Below are positions 9,640 through 17,025 of a stretch of DNA of 64,000 nucleotides, one piece after another. The notes beneath the pieces are model-generated. The model searched no databases and was not told the origin of the DNA. It was given only the letters and a program-made list of their open reading frames with translations. The position numbers and the translations under genes are program-made. The DNA is from WHSW01 sp963821345 (lineage in GTDB: Bacteria > Actinomycetota > Thermoleophilia > Solirubrobacterales > 70-9). How positions within the stretch are numbered: position 1 is the first letter of the stretch; each line of letters starts with the position of its first letter. The DNA lies in the NCBI GenBank assembly GCA_963821345.1, contig CAWGDM010000009.1, positions 1-64,000 on the forward strand. Reading direction: 5' to 3'.

Positions 9640-9671
9640 TCCGCTGCTCTAACCAGCTGAGCTACTCCGGC
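9598..9671 (-). tRNA. tRNA with CAU anticodon (elongator Met or Ile2)
   Basis: A 74-nt cloverleaf on the minus strand. The 7-bp acceptor GCCGGAG/CTCCGGC has discriminator A. The D arm is AGCTCAGCTGGTTAGAGC, the anticodon stem GCGGA/TCCGC holds loop ATCATAA (anticodon CAU), and the T loop is GGTTCGAGTCC. CCA is not encoded. G1-C72 pairing rules out the initiator tRNA. CAU can belong to elongator tRNA-Met or, after lysidine modification, tRNA-Ile2, which I cannot separate by eye. Confidence 0.93.
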
Positions 9672-9749
9672 GGGGGCGCGAATCGTAGCGGCGTCTGTGG
9701 GTCTCAAGGCGGGACCGGATCGGGTCGATTAGGGCCGTGAAGGCAGAGG

Positions 9750-11435
9750 ATGCCGATGACCCGCAGCCGCGATCCCGAGGCCGTGCCCGCGAGCGAGAGG
9801 GGGATGCTCGCGTCGTACCTCGTCGCCCTCTACGTGGTCGGGCCGACACTGGGCCTGGTCGGGATCGCGCTCCCGCACGCGCCCGACGCACACAGCGACG
9901 GGATCGTCGCGCTGGCCGGGATCGGCTACGTGATCGCCGGCCTCGTGTACGCCAACCGGCGCCATCTGCCCTGGTGGGCCTACGACGTCGCCGCGGGCCT
10001 CGGTTCGCTGCTGATCAGCGCCTCGATCTACTTCTCCGGCGCTTCGGTGACCACCGGTGCCTTCTTCTATCTCTGGGTGATCCTCGGGTCGGCGTACTTC
10101 CTCGATCGCGAGCGGGTTGCGATCCAACTCGCCGTCGTCGCCGTCGGCTACGCCGGTGCCTTGGCGCTGAAGCCGCCGGAGCCGGGGATGGTCCAGGCCT
10201 GGATCGTCGCCCTCGGCACGCTGACGATGGCGGCGGCGCTGTTCGTGCTCACGCGCGAGCGGGTCGCCGCGCTGGTCGCCCGGCTCGCCGAGGCGGCCGA
10301 TACCGACCCACTGACCGAGCTGCTCAACCGCCGTGGCTTCAACAAGCAGCTCGAGCTTGAGCTCGAGCGGGCCGAGCGCTCGGGCACCGAGGTCAGCCTG
10401 ATTAGCGGCGACCTCGACCACTTCAAGCAGATCAACGACCGCCACGGCCACCAGGCCGGCGACGAGGTGCTCGCCGAGGTCGCCGAGGTCCTGCGCCGCC
10501 AGACGCGCCGGATCGACTGCGTCGCTCGTGTCGGCGGCGAGGAGTTCGCACTGCTCGTCCCCAGCACCGACTCGCGCGGCGCTTTCGTCTTGGCCGAGCG
10601 CCTGCGCTACCGGGTGCGCGAGGCGCTCGGTGACCGCTATCCCGGGCTGACGATCAGCTTCGGGATCGCCGCCTACCCGAGCGACGCGCAGACGATCGAG
10701 CGGCTGCTGCGCTGCGCCGACGAGTCGCTTTACGCGGCCAAGACGATGGGCCGCGACCGCAGCGTGATCTACAGCCGCGAGGTGGTCGGCGCGCTCGGCG
10801 GCGGGCCTGCCGGCGACGCGGTTGCCCCGGCCGCCGCACTGGCGACCCTGCTCACCCTGGCCGAGGCGCTCGACATCCGCGACCACGGCACGCTCCGCCA
10901 CTCGCGAAGCGTCGGCCGCTACGCAGAGGCGATGGCGAGGCAACTCGGCCTCGACTCGCACCGGGTCGAGCGGACGCGGCTGGCGGCGGTGCTCCACGAC
11001 ATCGGCAAGATCGGGATCCCCGACTCGACCCTGTTCAAGCCCGGTCCGCTGACCGACGAGGAGTGGGCCGAGCTCCGCAACCACCCCGAGGTCGGGGCGC
11101 GGCTGCTCGACGCGCCCGGCCTCGGCGATCTGCGGGCCTGGATCCTTGCCCACCACGAGCGGATCGACGGGACCGGCTATCCGCTCGGCCTCAACGGCAC
11201 CGAGATCCCAATCGAGGCCAGGATCATCGCGGTCGCCGACGCCTTCGAAGCGATGCTCAGCGATCGGCCGTATCGCGCGAGCCGCCCGGTGGACGAGGCG
11301 GTCGCCGAGCTGCGCCGCTGCGCCGGCACGCAGTTCGACCCCGACGTTGTCGACGCCCTGGTCGCGAGCCTGCGTGCCGACGCAACCCTCGCCCAGCCCG
11401 CGCCCGAGCCGGCGGTCGTCAGGCCGGGTCGCTGA
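9750..11435 (+). CDS. Dual GGDEF and HD-GYP c-di-GMP enzyme, membrane-bound
   Basis: A 561-aa protein with about six membrane helices in residues 20-170, a GGDEF domain (about 180-340) and an HD-GYP domain (about 360-535). The diguanylate cyclase active site reads GGEEF at 262-266, with an inhibitory-site RxxD (RRID, 253-256) at the canonical five-residue distance. The phosphodiesterase part has HDIGKIG (H416, D417) and HHERIDGTGYP (468-478). All catalytic motifs look intact, so it could both make and degrade c-di-GMP, with the membrane part as sensor. It is a plausible source of the ligand for the riboswitch at 44.8 kb. An ATG two codons downstream is an alternative start. Its 3' end overlaps the convergent DUF1684 gene by 17 nt. 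Confidence 0.92.
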   Translation: MPMTRSRDPEAVPASERGMLASYLVALYVVGPTLGLVGIALPHAPDAHSDGIVALAGIGYVIAGLVYANRRHLPWWAYDVAAGLGSLLISASIYFSGASVTTGAFFYLWVILGSAYFLDRERVAIQLAVVAVGYAGALALKPPEPGMVQAWIVALGTLTMAAALFVLTRERVAALVARLAEAADTDPLTELLNRRGFNKQLELELERAERSGTEVSLISGDLDHFKQINDRHGHQAGDEVLAEVAEVLRRQTRRIDCVARVGGEEFALLVPSTDSRGAFVLAERLRYRVREALGDRYPGLTISFGIAAYPSDAQTIERLLRCADESLYAAKTMGRDRSVIYSREVVGALGGGPAGDAVAPAAALATLLTLAEALDIRDHGTLRHSRSVGRYAEAMARQLGLDSHRVERTRLAAVLHDIGKIGIPDSTLFKPGPLTDEEWAELRNHPEVGARLLDAPGLGDLRAWILAHHERIDGTGYPLGLNGTEIPIEARIIAVADAFEAMLSDRPYRASRPVDEAVAELRRCAGTQFDPDVVDALVASLRADATLAQPAPEPAVVRPGR

Positions 11436-12063
11436 ACTTCCGTTCGCCGGCGCGAATCGGCAGCTCGACGCGGTTCTCCGGCGGCGCCAGCGGGCAGGCC
11501 CAGCGCGAGTTGTAGGCGCACGACGGGTTGTAGGCGTAGTTGAAGTCGAGCGTCAGGCGCGGCGGGTCGCCGGCGGGGAGCTCGAACGTCAGCCCGCCCG
11601 CGTGCGTGCCCTTGACCGCGTCGGTCAGGTAGCGGCCTGCGCCGTAGGTCTCCTCGGGCGCGGTCGGATCGCGAAACGGCAGAAATAGGTTGCCGCCGTA
11701 GCCACGCATCCAAAACACCGTCAGCTCGCCCCAGGGCGTCTCCACCCGGCCCGCGCGCGAGTAGCGGATCACCCCGTCCTCGCCGCCCGAGTCGATCGCC
11801 AGCTCGTCCCGACGCGGATCGGGCCGCAGCTCGACCTCGACCCGGGAGTCCGGGTCGAACTCGTAGTAGTCGACGCCGGCGAAGCGCTGCTTCTGCTCAG
11901 CCGTCAGCGGCGATGCGGGGTGGTCGCGAAAGAGCGCGTCGCGCGCGGCGCGAAACCCGCTGACAGCGTGCTCACCGCCGCCGCCCATGGTCAGATGCAG
12001 GGCCGCGACCCTGCGGCGCCAGTCGGCGATTTCGAGCTCCCGGCTGATGTCGGCATCTAACAC
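11419..12063 (-). CDS. DUF1684 family protein
   Basis: A 214-aa protein with the hallmark C-terminal block of DUF1684: LDFNYAYNPSCAYNSRW followed by CPLAPPENRVELPIRAGE, and an upstream NLFLPFRDPTAPEETYGAGR segment. The family is widespread in bacteria, soluble, and of unknown function; a ligand-binding beta-rich fold is suspected. It is transcribed against the c-di-GMP enzyme with a short 3' overlap and is a single-gene unit. Confidence 0.85.
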   Translation of the reverse strand: MLDADISRELEIADWRRRVAALHLTMGGGGEHAVSGFRAARDALFRDHPASPLTAEQKQRFAGVDYYEFDPDSRVEVELRPDPRRDELAIDSGGEDGVIRYSRAGRVETPWGELTVFWMRGYGGNLFLPFRDPTAPEETYGAGRYLTDAVKGTHAGGLTFELPAGDPPRLTLDFNYAYNPSCAYNSRWACPLAPPENRVELPIRAGERKFSDPA

Positions 12064-12094
12064 GGTCCACGCGGCACCTCGGTAGGTTCAGCCG

Positions 12095-13051
12095 ATGGCC
12101 GACATCGACCAGGCCGCGAACGCGATCGTCGCCCGCTGCCTTGGCCTGCGCGAGGGCGAGGAGTTGCTGGTGGTCGCCAACCCCGCGACGATCGGGCTCG
12201 GCGAGCGGATGCGGGCCGAGGCCGGCAGGCTGGGCGCCGACGGCGTCCTGGCGCTGATGGCCGAGCGCGAGTCGCACGGCACCGAGCCGCCGCGCTCGAT
12301 CGCTGCGGCGATGGCCGCCGCCGACGCGGTCCTTTGCCCGACGGCCCAGTCGCTCTCGCACACGGCTGCCCGCCGCGCCGCCACCGAGGCCGGGGTGCGG
12401 ATCGCGACCCTCCCGGGCGCGACCGAGGAGATGGTCGCCCGGGTGATGTCCGCCGACGTCGAGGGCCTGCGCCGCAAGGGCGAGGCGATCGCCGCGGCGC
12501 TGACCGCCGGGGCCGAGGCGCGGATCACCTGCCCGCGCGGCTCTGATCTGCGGCTTGGGCTCGGCGACCGCAGGGGCATCCCCGATGCCGGCGACCTGAC
12601 CGCGCCGGGCGCCTTCGGCAACCTGCCGTGCGGCGAGGGCTTCATCGCCCCGATCGAGGGCACGGCCGAGGGGACGCTGATCGTCGACGGGACGATCGCG
12701 GCGATCGGCCGGGTCACCGAGCCGGTCGAGCTCACGGTCGAGTTCGGCCACCTGGTCGGCGCGACCGGTGCGCAGGGCGAGCGGCTGCTGGAGCTGCTGC
12801 GCACCCACGGTGGCGAGCAGGGGACCAACGTCGCCGAGCTCGGCATCGGAACCAACGAGTGCGCGCAGCTGACCGGCGACCTGCTCGAGGACGAGAAGAT
12901 CCTCGGCACCTGCCACGTCGCCTTCGGCGCCTCGGCGGCGATCGGCGGCACCGTCCAGGTGGCGATCCACCTCGACTGCGTCGTGCTCGAGCCCGAGGTC
13001 AGCGTCGACGGCCAGGCGCTCACCCGGGGCGGCAAGCTGCTGGTCGGCTGA
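12095..13051 (+). CDS. M29-like aminopeptidase
   Basis: A 318-aa protein resembling M29/thermophilic aminopeptidases in its C-terminal half: GNLPCGEGFIAPIEG, then AELGIGTNECAQLTGDLLED, CHVAFG and HLDCVV. These carry the Glu, His and Asp residues that bind the two metals in the family. The N-terminal part (LREGEELLVVANPATIGLG) is the usual Rossmann-like lobe. The protein is about 90 residues shorter than classical AmpS, matching a compact subgroup whose peptidase activity is not proven. The next gene, ftcD, starts 4 nt after its stop, so the two form an operon linked to amino-acid turnover. Confidence 0.75.
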   Translation: MADIDQAANAIVARCLGLREGEELLVVANPATIGLGERMRAEAGRLGADGVLALMAERESHGTEPPRSIAAAMAAADAVLCPTAQSLSHTAARRAATEAGVRIATLPGATEEMVARVMSADVEGLRRKGEAIAAALTAGAEARITCPRGSDLRLGLGDRRGIPDAGDLTAPGAFGNLPCGEGFIAPIEGTAEGTLIVDGTIAAIGRVTEPVELTVEFGHLVGATGAQGERLLELLRTHGGEQGTNVAELGIGTNECAQLTGDLLEDEKILGTCHVAFGASAAIGGTVQVAIHLDCVVLEPEVSVDGQALTRGGKLLVG

Positions 13052-13055
13052 GCCG

Positions 13056-13919
13056 GTGGCGCTCGCCGTCCCCAACTTCTCCGAGGGCCGCGACCCCGCT
13101 GCGATCGAGGCGATCACCGTCGGCTTCGGCGCCGCGGCGGTGCTCGACCGCCACGTCGATCCGGTCCACAACCGCAGCGTCCTGACCCTGTCCGCGCCCG
13201 GTGACGCGCTGCTGGCAGCACTCGTCGACGGAGCGCGAGCATGCATCGAGCGGATCGACCTCCGCGCCCATAACGGCGCCCATCCGCGGATCGGGGCGCT
13301 CGACGTCTGCCCGCTCGTCTACCCGGCGCCCGAGGCGCGCGACGAGGCTCGCGCGCTGGCGCTCGAGCTGGCGCCGCTGCTGACCGCGCTGGGGTTGCCG
13401 GTATTCCTCTACGGCGAGCTAGCGAGCGACCCGGAGCGCCGCGAGCGCGCCTTCTTCAGGCGCGGCGGGATCGACGGCTTGGGCGAGCGGATGGCCTCCG
13501 GCGAGCTGGCGCCGGACCTGGGCCCGTCGGCGCCGCACCCGACCGCGGGGGCGGTCCTGGTTACCGCCAGAGCGCCGCTCGCCGCCTTCAACCTCGAGCT
13601 CGACACCGACGACATCGAGGTCGCCCGCGCGATCGCCGCCGGTCTGCGCGAATCCGGCGGCGGGCTGCCCGGCGTGCGGGCGATCGGGATCGACCTCGGC
13701 GACCGAGCCCAGGTGTCGACCAACGTCCACGACCCGGTTGCTGTGCCCCTGGCGGCGGTGATCGAGCGGGTACGTGACCTGGCGGCGCCGCTGGGCGCGG
13801 CACCGGTCGCCGCGGAGCTGGTCGGGTTGGTCCCCGAGGCCGCGCTCGCCGACCTGCCCGACGACGTACCCCTGCGCGAGTTCGATCCCGCGCGGAAGGT
13901 GCTCGAACGCCGCTTGTAG
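13056..13919 (+). CDS. ftcD: Glutamate formimidoyltransferase
   Basis: A 287-aa formiminotransferase domain protein (no cyclodeaminase half). It has the N-terminal VPNFSEGRD, the HNGAHPRIGALDVCPLVY motif with the catalytic His region, VFLYGELASDPERR and GGLPGVRAIGIDLGDR. The enzyme moves the formimino group from N-formimino-L-glutamate to tetrahydrofolate, the last step of one histidine degradation route, and feeds one-carbon units. The start is GTG. No other hut gene lies in the window. It is coupled to the upstream aminopeptidase. Confidence 0.9.
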   Translation: MALAVPNFSEGRDPAAIEAITVGFGAAAVLDRHVDPVHNRSVLTLSAPGDALLAALVDGARACIERIDLRAHNGAHPRIGALDVCPLVYPAPEARDEARALALELAPLLTALGLPVFLYGELASDPERRERAFFRRGGIDGLGERMASGELAPDLGPSAPHPTAGAVLVTARAPLAAFNLELDTDDIEVARAIAAGLRESGGGLPGVRAIGIDLGDRAQVSTNVHDPVAVPLAAVIERVRDLAAPLGAAPVAAELVGLVPEAALADLPDDVPLREFDPARKVLERRL

Positions 13920-13944
13920 AGGCGGAAACCCAGGGTGCAGACGG

Positions 13945-14631
13945 TCAGCCGCCGACGTAGTCCACGTGCCACCACTCGTCCGGTCCGTAGACCTTGGTCC
14001 AGCCGTAGCTCGGGCCGAGGGAGTCGATCACGGTCCGCATTTCCGGGCTCGCCAGGTCGACGGCGACCCCGTACTCGTGAGGAGACGTCCCGGGCGGGTT
14101 GGCGGGCGCGCCGAGTCCCTGCAGGTAGAGGTTGTAGAGGTAGGACTGCTGTTCGTAGGTCCGATACGCGGATAGCGAGCCGCCCGGGTAGATGTCGATT
14201 CCGTAGGTGGCGAGACCGGCCTGGCGCAGCGCCTCCCAGTTGGCCGCCGCGTTGGCGGCCAGGTAGGCCGGGCCCAGGGGCGAGTAGATCGCCACGGTCC
14301 ACGACGCCGGGGCACTCGCCGGCGCGGTTGTCGGCGCGGCTGTCGTGGTCGTGCTCGCGGTCGTCGTCCCGAGCTCGGCCGCGCTCGGGACCTGGATCGT
14401 CTGCCCGGCGAGGATCAGGTCGGCGCTGGAGATCCCGTTGTAGGCGGCCAGCGCCTCGGTGTCGATCCCGTTCGCCGCCGCGATCCCCGAGAGGGTCTCG
14501 CCGCTGACCACGGTATGTGGCACGGCCGCGTGTGCGGGCGAAGACAGTCCCGCGCCCAGCAGGGCGGAGGTGGCGAGCGCGACGACCGCCCGTCCGCGCT
14601 TGGTCAGGCCCCCCGACCCCGTGCGCAACAT
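13945..14631 (-). CDS. Secreted LysM plus M15 D,D-carboxypeptidase-like protein
   Basis: A 228-aa protein with a signal peptide (cleavage near AHA, residue 35), one LysM domain (HTVVSGETLSGIAAANGI and on, about 38-82), a Thr/Ala-rich linker and a VanY/M15-type peptidase domain. The zinc motif parts are SAYRTYEQQ, SPHEYGVAVDLASP and EWWHVDY. LysM binds peptidoglycan, and the M15 domain would trim the D-Ala-D-Ala end of stem peptides. The peptidase domain is compact (about 125 residues). It is a single gene facing away from 14744, convergent with ftcD. Confidence 0.88.
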   Translation of the reverse strand: MLRTGSGGLTKRGRAVVALATSALLGAGLSSPAHAAVPHTVVSGETLSGIAAANGIDTEALAAYNGISSADLILAGQTIQVPSAAELGTTTASTTTTAAPTTAPASAPASWTVAIYSPLGPAYLAANAAANWEALRQAGLATYGIDIYPGGSLSAYRTYEQQSYLYNLYLQGLGAPANPPGTSPHEYGVAVDLASPEMRTVIDSLGPSYGWTKVYGPDEWWHVDYVGG

Positions 14632-14743
14632 TGGCTCCTCTCGGTCGTTGTGTCTCCGGGTTCAAGCGCGCCGGCCCGCGTCCTCCCCGATGGCGCGGTT
14701 ATGACCACCTGCAGTCGCGCGTTCACCGGTAGCCTGCTCGCTC

Positions 14744-15778
14744 ATGGCGCAGACCAGAAAGCGGCGACGCAAGAAGCACCGCGGGACGCAGACCGGGCGG
14801 ATCGACACCCGCCCGGTGCGCGGGCGCCCGCGCACCCGCGAGGAGGCTCGCGCCCGGGCTCGCAGCAAGCGCAAGCCGGGGAAGGGCCGCCAGGCGGTCG
14901 ACCGCCGCGACATCGCGCCGACCTGGAGCGGGGCGTTCAAGCGCGGCCTGTTCGGGGCAGCGATCTTCTTCCTGCTCTTCTGGCTCGCGTTCAAGCGCGA
15001 GCTCGGCGAGGCGGTGCTGCTCTCGACCCTGATGCTGGGGATGTACGTGCCACTCGGCTACTACATCGACCGGTTCATGTACCGCCGCCGGCTGGGCCAG
15101 TTGCAGGCGGCCCGCGCGGCCAAAAAGCAGGAGCTGATGATGGACGTGCGCATGCTCACCGTCGGCCAGGTAGCCGAGAACTGCTTCGTCATCCGCCGCG
15201 ACGGTGCCGACAACGGGCTGATCGTCGATCCCGGCGAGGAGGCCGAGCGGATCCTGCACGTCGTCGACGAGCTCGGGCTGCGGATCGACGCGATCCTGCT
15301 CACCCACACCCACTTCGACCACATCGGCGCGGTGGCGCCGGTGGCGCGGGCGACCGGGGCGCCGGTGTATTGCCCCGAGATCGAGGTTCCGGTGCTCGCC
15401 GACATCATGGCCTACGTCCCCTGGCCGGGATTCGGGCCCTACGAGAGCTATGCGGCCGACGAGACCGTCGCCGGCGGCGAGAAGCTCGAGCTCGCGGGGA
15501 TGGAGGTCGAGGTCCTGTTCACCCCCGGCCACAGCCCCGGCCACGTCACCTACGCGATTCGCGACGAGGCCGCCCTGTTCAGCGGCGACGTCCTCTTCCA
15601 GGGCTCGGTCGGCCGCGTCGACCTGCCCGGCGGTGATTGGGCGACGCTGCTGGAGAGCATCCGCGGCCTGGTCGACGGCTTCCCCGAGGAGACCATCGTC
15701 TATCCCGGTCACATGGGGATCACGACGCTGGGCGCCGAGCGCGCCACCAACCCGTTCCTGGCCGAGCTCGCTCGTTAG
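14744..15778 (+). CDS. Membrane domain fused to MBL-fold hydrolase (glyoxalase II-like)
   Basis: 344 aa in two parts. Residues 1-130 are a very basic N-terminus (MAQTRKRRRKKHRG) followed by two membrane helices (about 68-85 and 90-108). Residues 133-344 are a metallo-beta-lactamase domain with THTHFDH, GHSPGH, FSGDVLF and YPGH, the metal ligands of glyoxalase II/YcbL-type hydrolases. An internal ATG pair (15137 and 15140) has AGGAG at 15129-15133, so a separate soluble hydrolase could also be made. I recall the two parts as separate adjacent genes in relatives, which is memory and not checked here. It lies 11 nt before hisS. Confidence 0.82.
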   Translation: MAQTRKRRRKKHRGTQTGRIDTRPVRGRPRTREEARARARSKRKPGKGRQAVDRRDIAPTWSGAFKRGLFGAAIFFLLFWLAFKRELGEAVLLSTLMLGMYVPLGYYIDRFMYRRRLGQLQAARAAKKQELMMDVRMLTVGQVAENCFVIRRDGADNGLIVDPGEEAERILHVVDELGLRIDAILLTHTHFDHIGAVAPVARATGAPVYCPEIEVPVLADIMAYVPWPGFGPYESYAADETVAGGEKLELAGMEVEVLFTPGHSPGHVTYAIRDEAALFSGDVLFQGSVGRVDLPGGDWATLLESIRGLVDGFPEETIVYPGHMGITTLGAERATNPFLAELAR

Positions 15779-15789
15779 GCTCGCCCGCG

Positions 15790-17025
15790 ATGTCTGCGCG
15801 CTTCCAGGCCCCGCGGGGCACCTTCGACATCCTCCCGGCCGAGGCGGTCGCCCGGCGGGGGATCCACCTGAGCGCGGTCGAGCTGTTCGCCCGCGCCGGC
15901 TACGGGCGGATCGAGACGCCGAGCTTCGAGGACACCGAGCTGTTCGCGCGCGGGGTGGGGGAGGGCACTGACATCGTCCACAAGGAGATGTTCACGTTCA
16001 CCGACCAGGGCGACCGCTCGCTGACCCTGCGACCCGAGGCGACCGCGGCGATCTGTCGCGCATACATCGAGCACGGCATGCACCGCCTGCCACAGCCGGT
16101 GAAGCTGTGGTCGTGGGGCCCGTTCTTCCGCCATGAGCGCCCGCAGGCAGGGCGCTTTCGGCAGTTCAACCAGGTGGACGCGGAGGTGATCGGCTCCGAC
16201 TCGCCGCTTGTCGACGCGGAGCTGATCGGCCTGCTCGACGACCTGCTGCGCGGGCTCGGCGTCCCCGGCGTCAGGCTGCGGCTGTCGAGCCTGGGGACGC
16301 CGGAGTCGCGGGCGCAGTACCGCTCCGAGCTGATCGCATACCTGCGCGCGCACGAGTCGGAGCTGTTGCCCGAGGTCCGCGCGCGGATCGACGAGAACCC
16401 GCTGCGTGCCTTCGACGCGAAGGACGACGACACCCGGGCGGTGATGGCCGAGGCGCCGCGGATGGTCGACCGCCTCGACGACGAGGACGCCGCCCACTTC
16501 GCCGAGGTGCGGGCGCTGCTCGACCAGTCCGGGATCGACTACGAGGTCGACGGCACCCTGGTCCGCGGGCTCGACTACTACACGCGAACCGTGTTCGAGT
16601 TCGAGGCCGAGGGGCTCGACGCGCAGGCCGCGACCCTGGGCGGCGGCGGGCGCTACGACCGCTTGGTCGAGGCGCTTGGCGGGCCCGCGACGCCCGGCTG
16701 CGGTTGGGCGGCGGGGATCGAGCGGATTCTGCTGGCCCTCGACCAGCCGCCGCCCGAGCCCGAGTCCGACGTCTTCATCGCCGCCGAGCCCGGCCAGGGC
16801 TCGCGCGCCTTCGCGCTGGTCCGCGAGCTACGGGGCGTCGGCCTGCGGGCCGACCTCGACCTCGCCGGACGCTCGCTCAAGGGCCAGATGAAGCAGGCCG
16901 ACCGGCTCGGCGCCCGGCGGACGGTGATCCTGCACGACGACGGCGGCGCCGAGGTCCGCGAGATGGCCACCGGCGAGCAGGAGCCGCTTGACCTCGCCCG
17001 CGCGATCGAGGAGCTCAGCCAGTGA
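15790..17025 (+). CDS. hisS: Histidine--tRNA ligase
   Basis: A 411-aa class II synthetase. The N-terminus FQAPRGTFDILP is diagnostic; motif 2 is FRHERPQAGRFRQFNQ, the HisA motif is LVRGLDYYTRTVFEF and motif 3 is GGGGRYD with GWAAGIERIL. The C-terminal anticodon-binding domain starts near residue 320. The ATG at 15790 puts the start right at the conserved N-terminus, although the frame is open further upstream. The stop overlaps the aspS start (GTGA), giving translational coupling. Confidence 0.96.
   Translation: MSARFQAPRGTFDILPAEAVARRGIHLSAVELFARAGYGRIETPSFEDTELFARGVGEGTDIVHKEMFTFTDQGDRSLTLRPEATAAICRAYIEHGMHRLPQPVKLWSWGPFFRHERPQAGRFRQFNQVDAEVIGSDSPLVDAELIGLLDDLLRGLGVPGVRLRLSSLGTPESRAQYRSELIAYLRAHESELLPEVRARIDENPLRAFDAKDDDTRAVMAEAPRMVDRLDDEDAAHFAEVRALLDQSGIDYEVDGTLVRGLDYYTRTVFEFEAEGLDAQAATLGGGGRYDRLVEALGGPATPGCGWAAGIERILLALDQPPPEPESDVFIAAEPGQGSRAFALVRELRGVGLRADLDLAGRSLKGQMKQADRLGARRTVILHDDGGAEVREMATGEQEPLDLARAIEELSQ

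Noticed and set aside
1..9700. Complete prophage, integrative element or insertion sequence
   Set aside because: No integrase, transposase, phage structural gene or terminal inverted repeats were seen; only the tRNA-derived repeats support past integration.
9729..11156. 475-aa minus-strand open frame opposite the c-di-GMP enzyme
   Set aside because: Arg/Gly/Ala/Asp-rich text without any fold features; it mirrors the codon pattern of the GGDEF/HD-GYP gene on the other strand.
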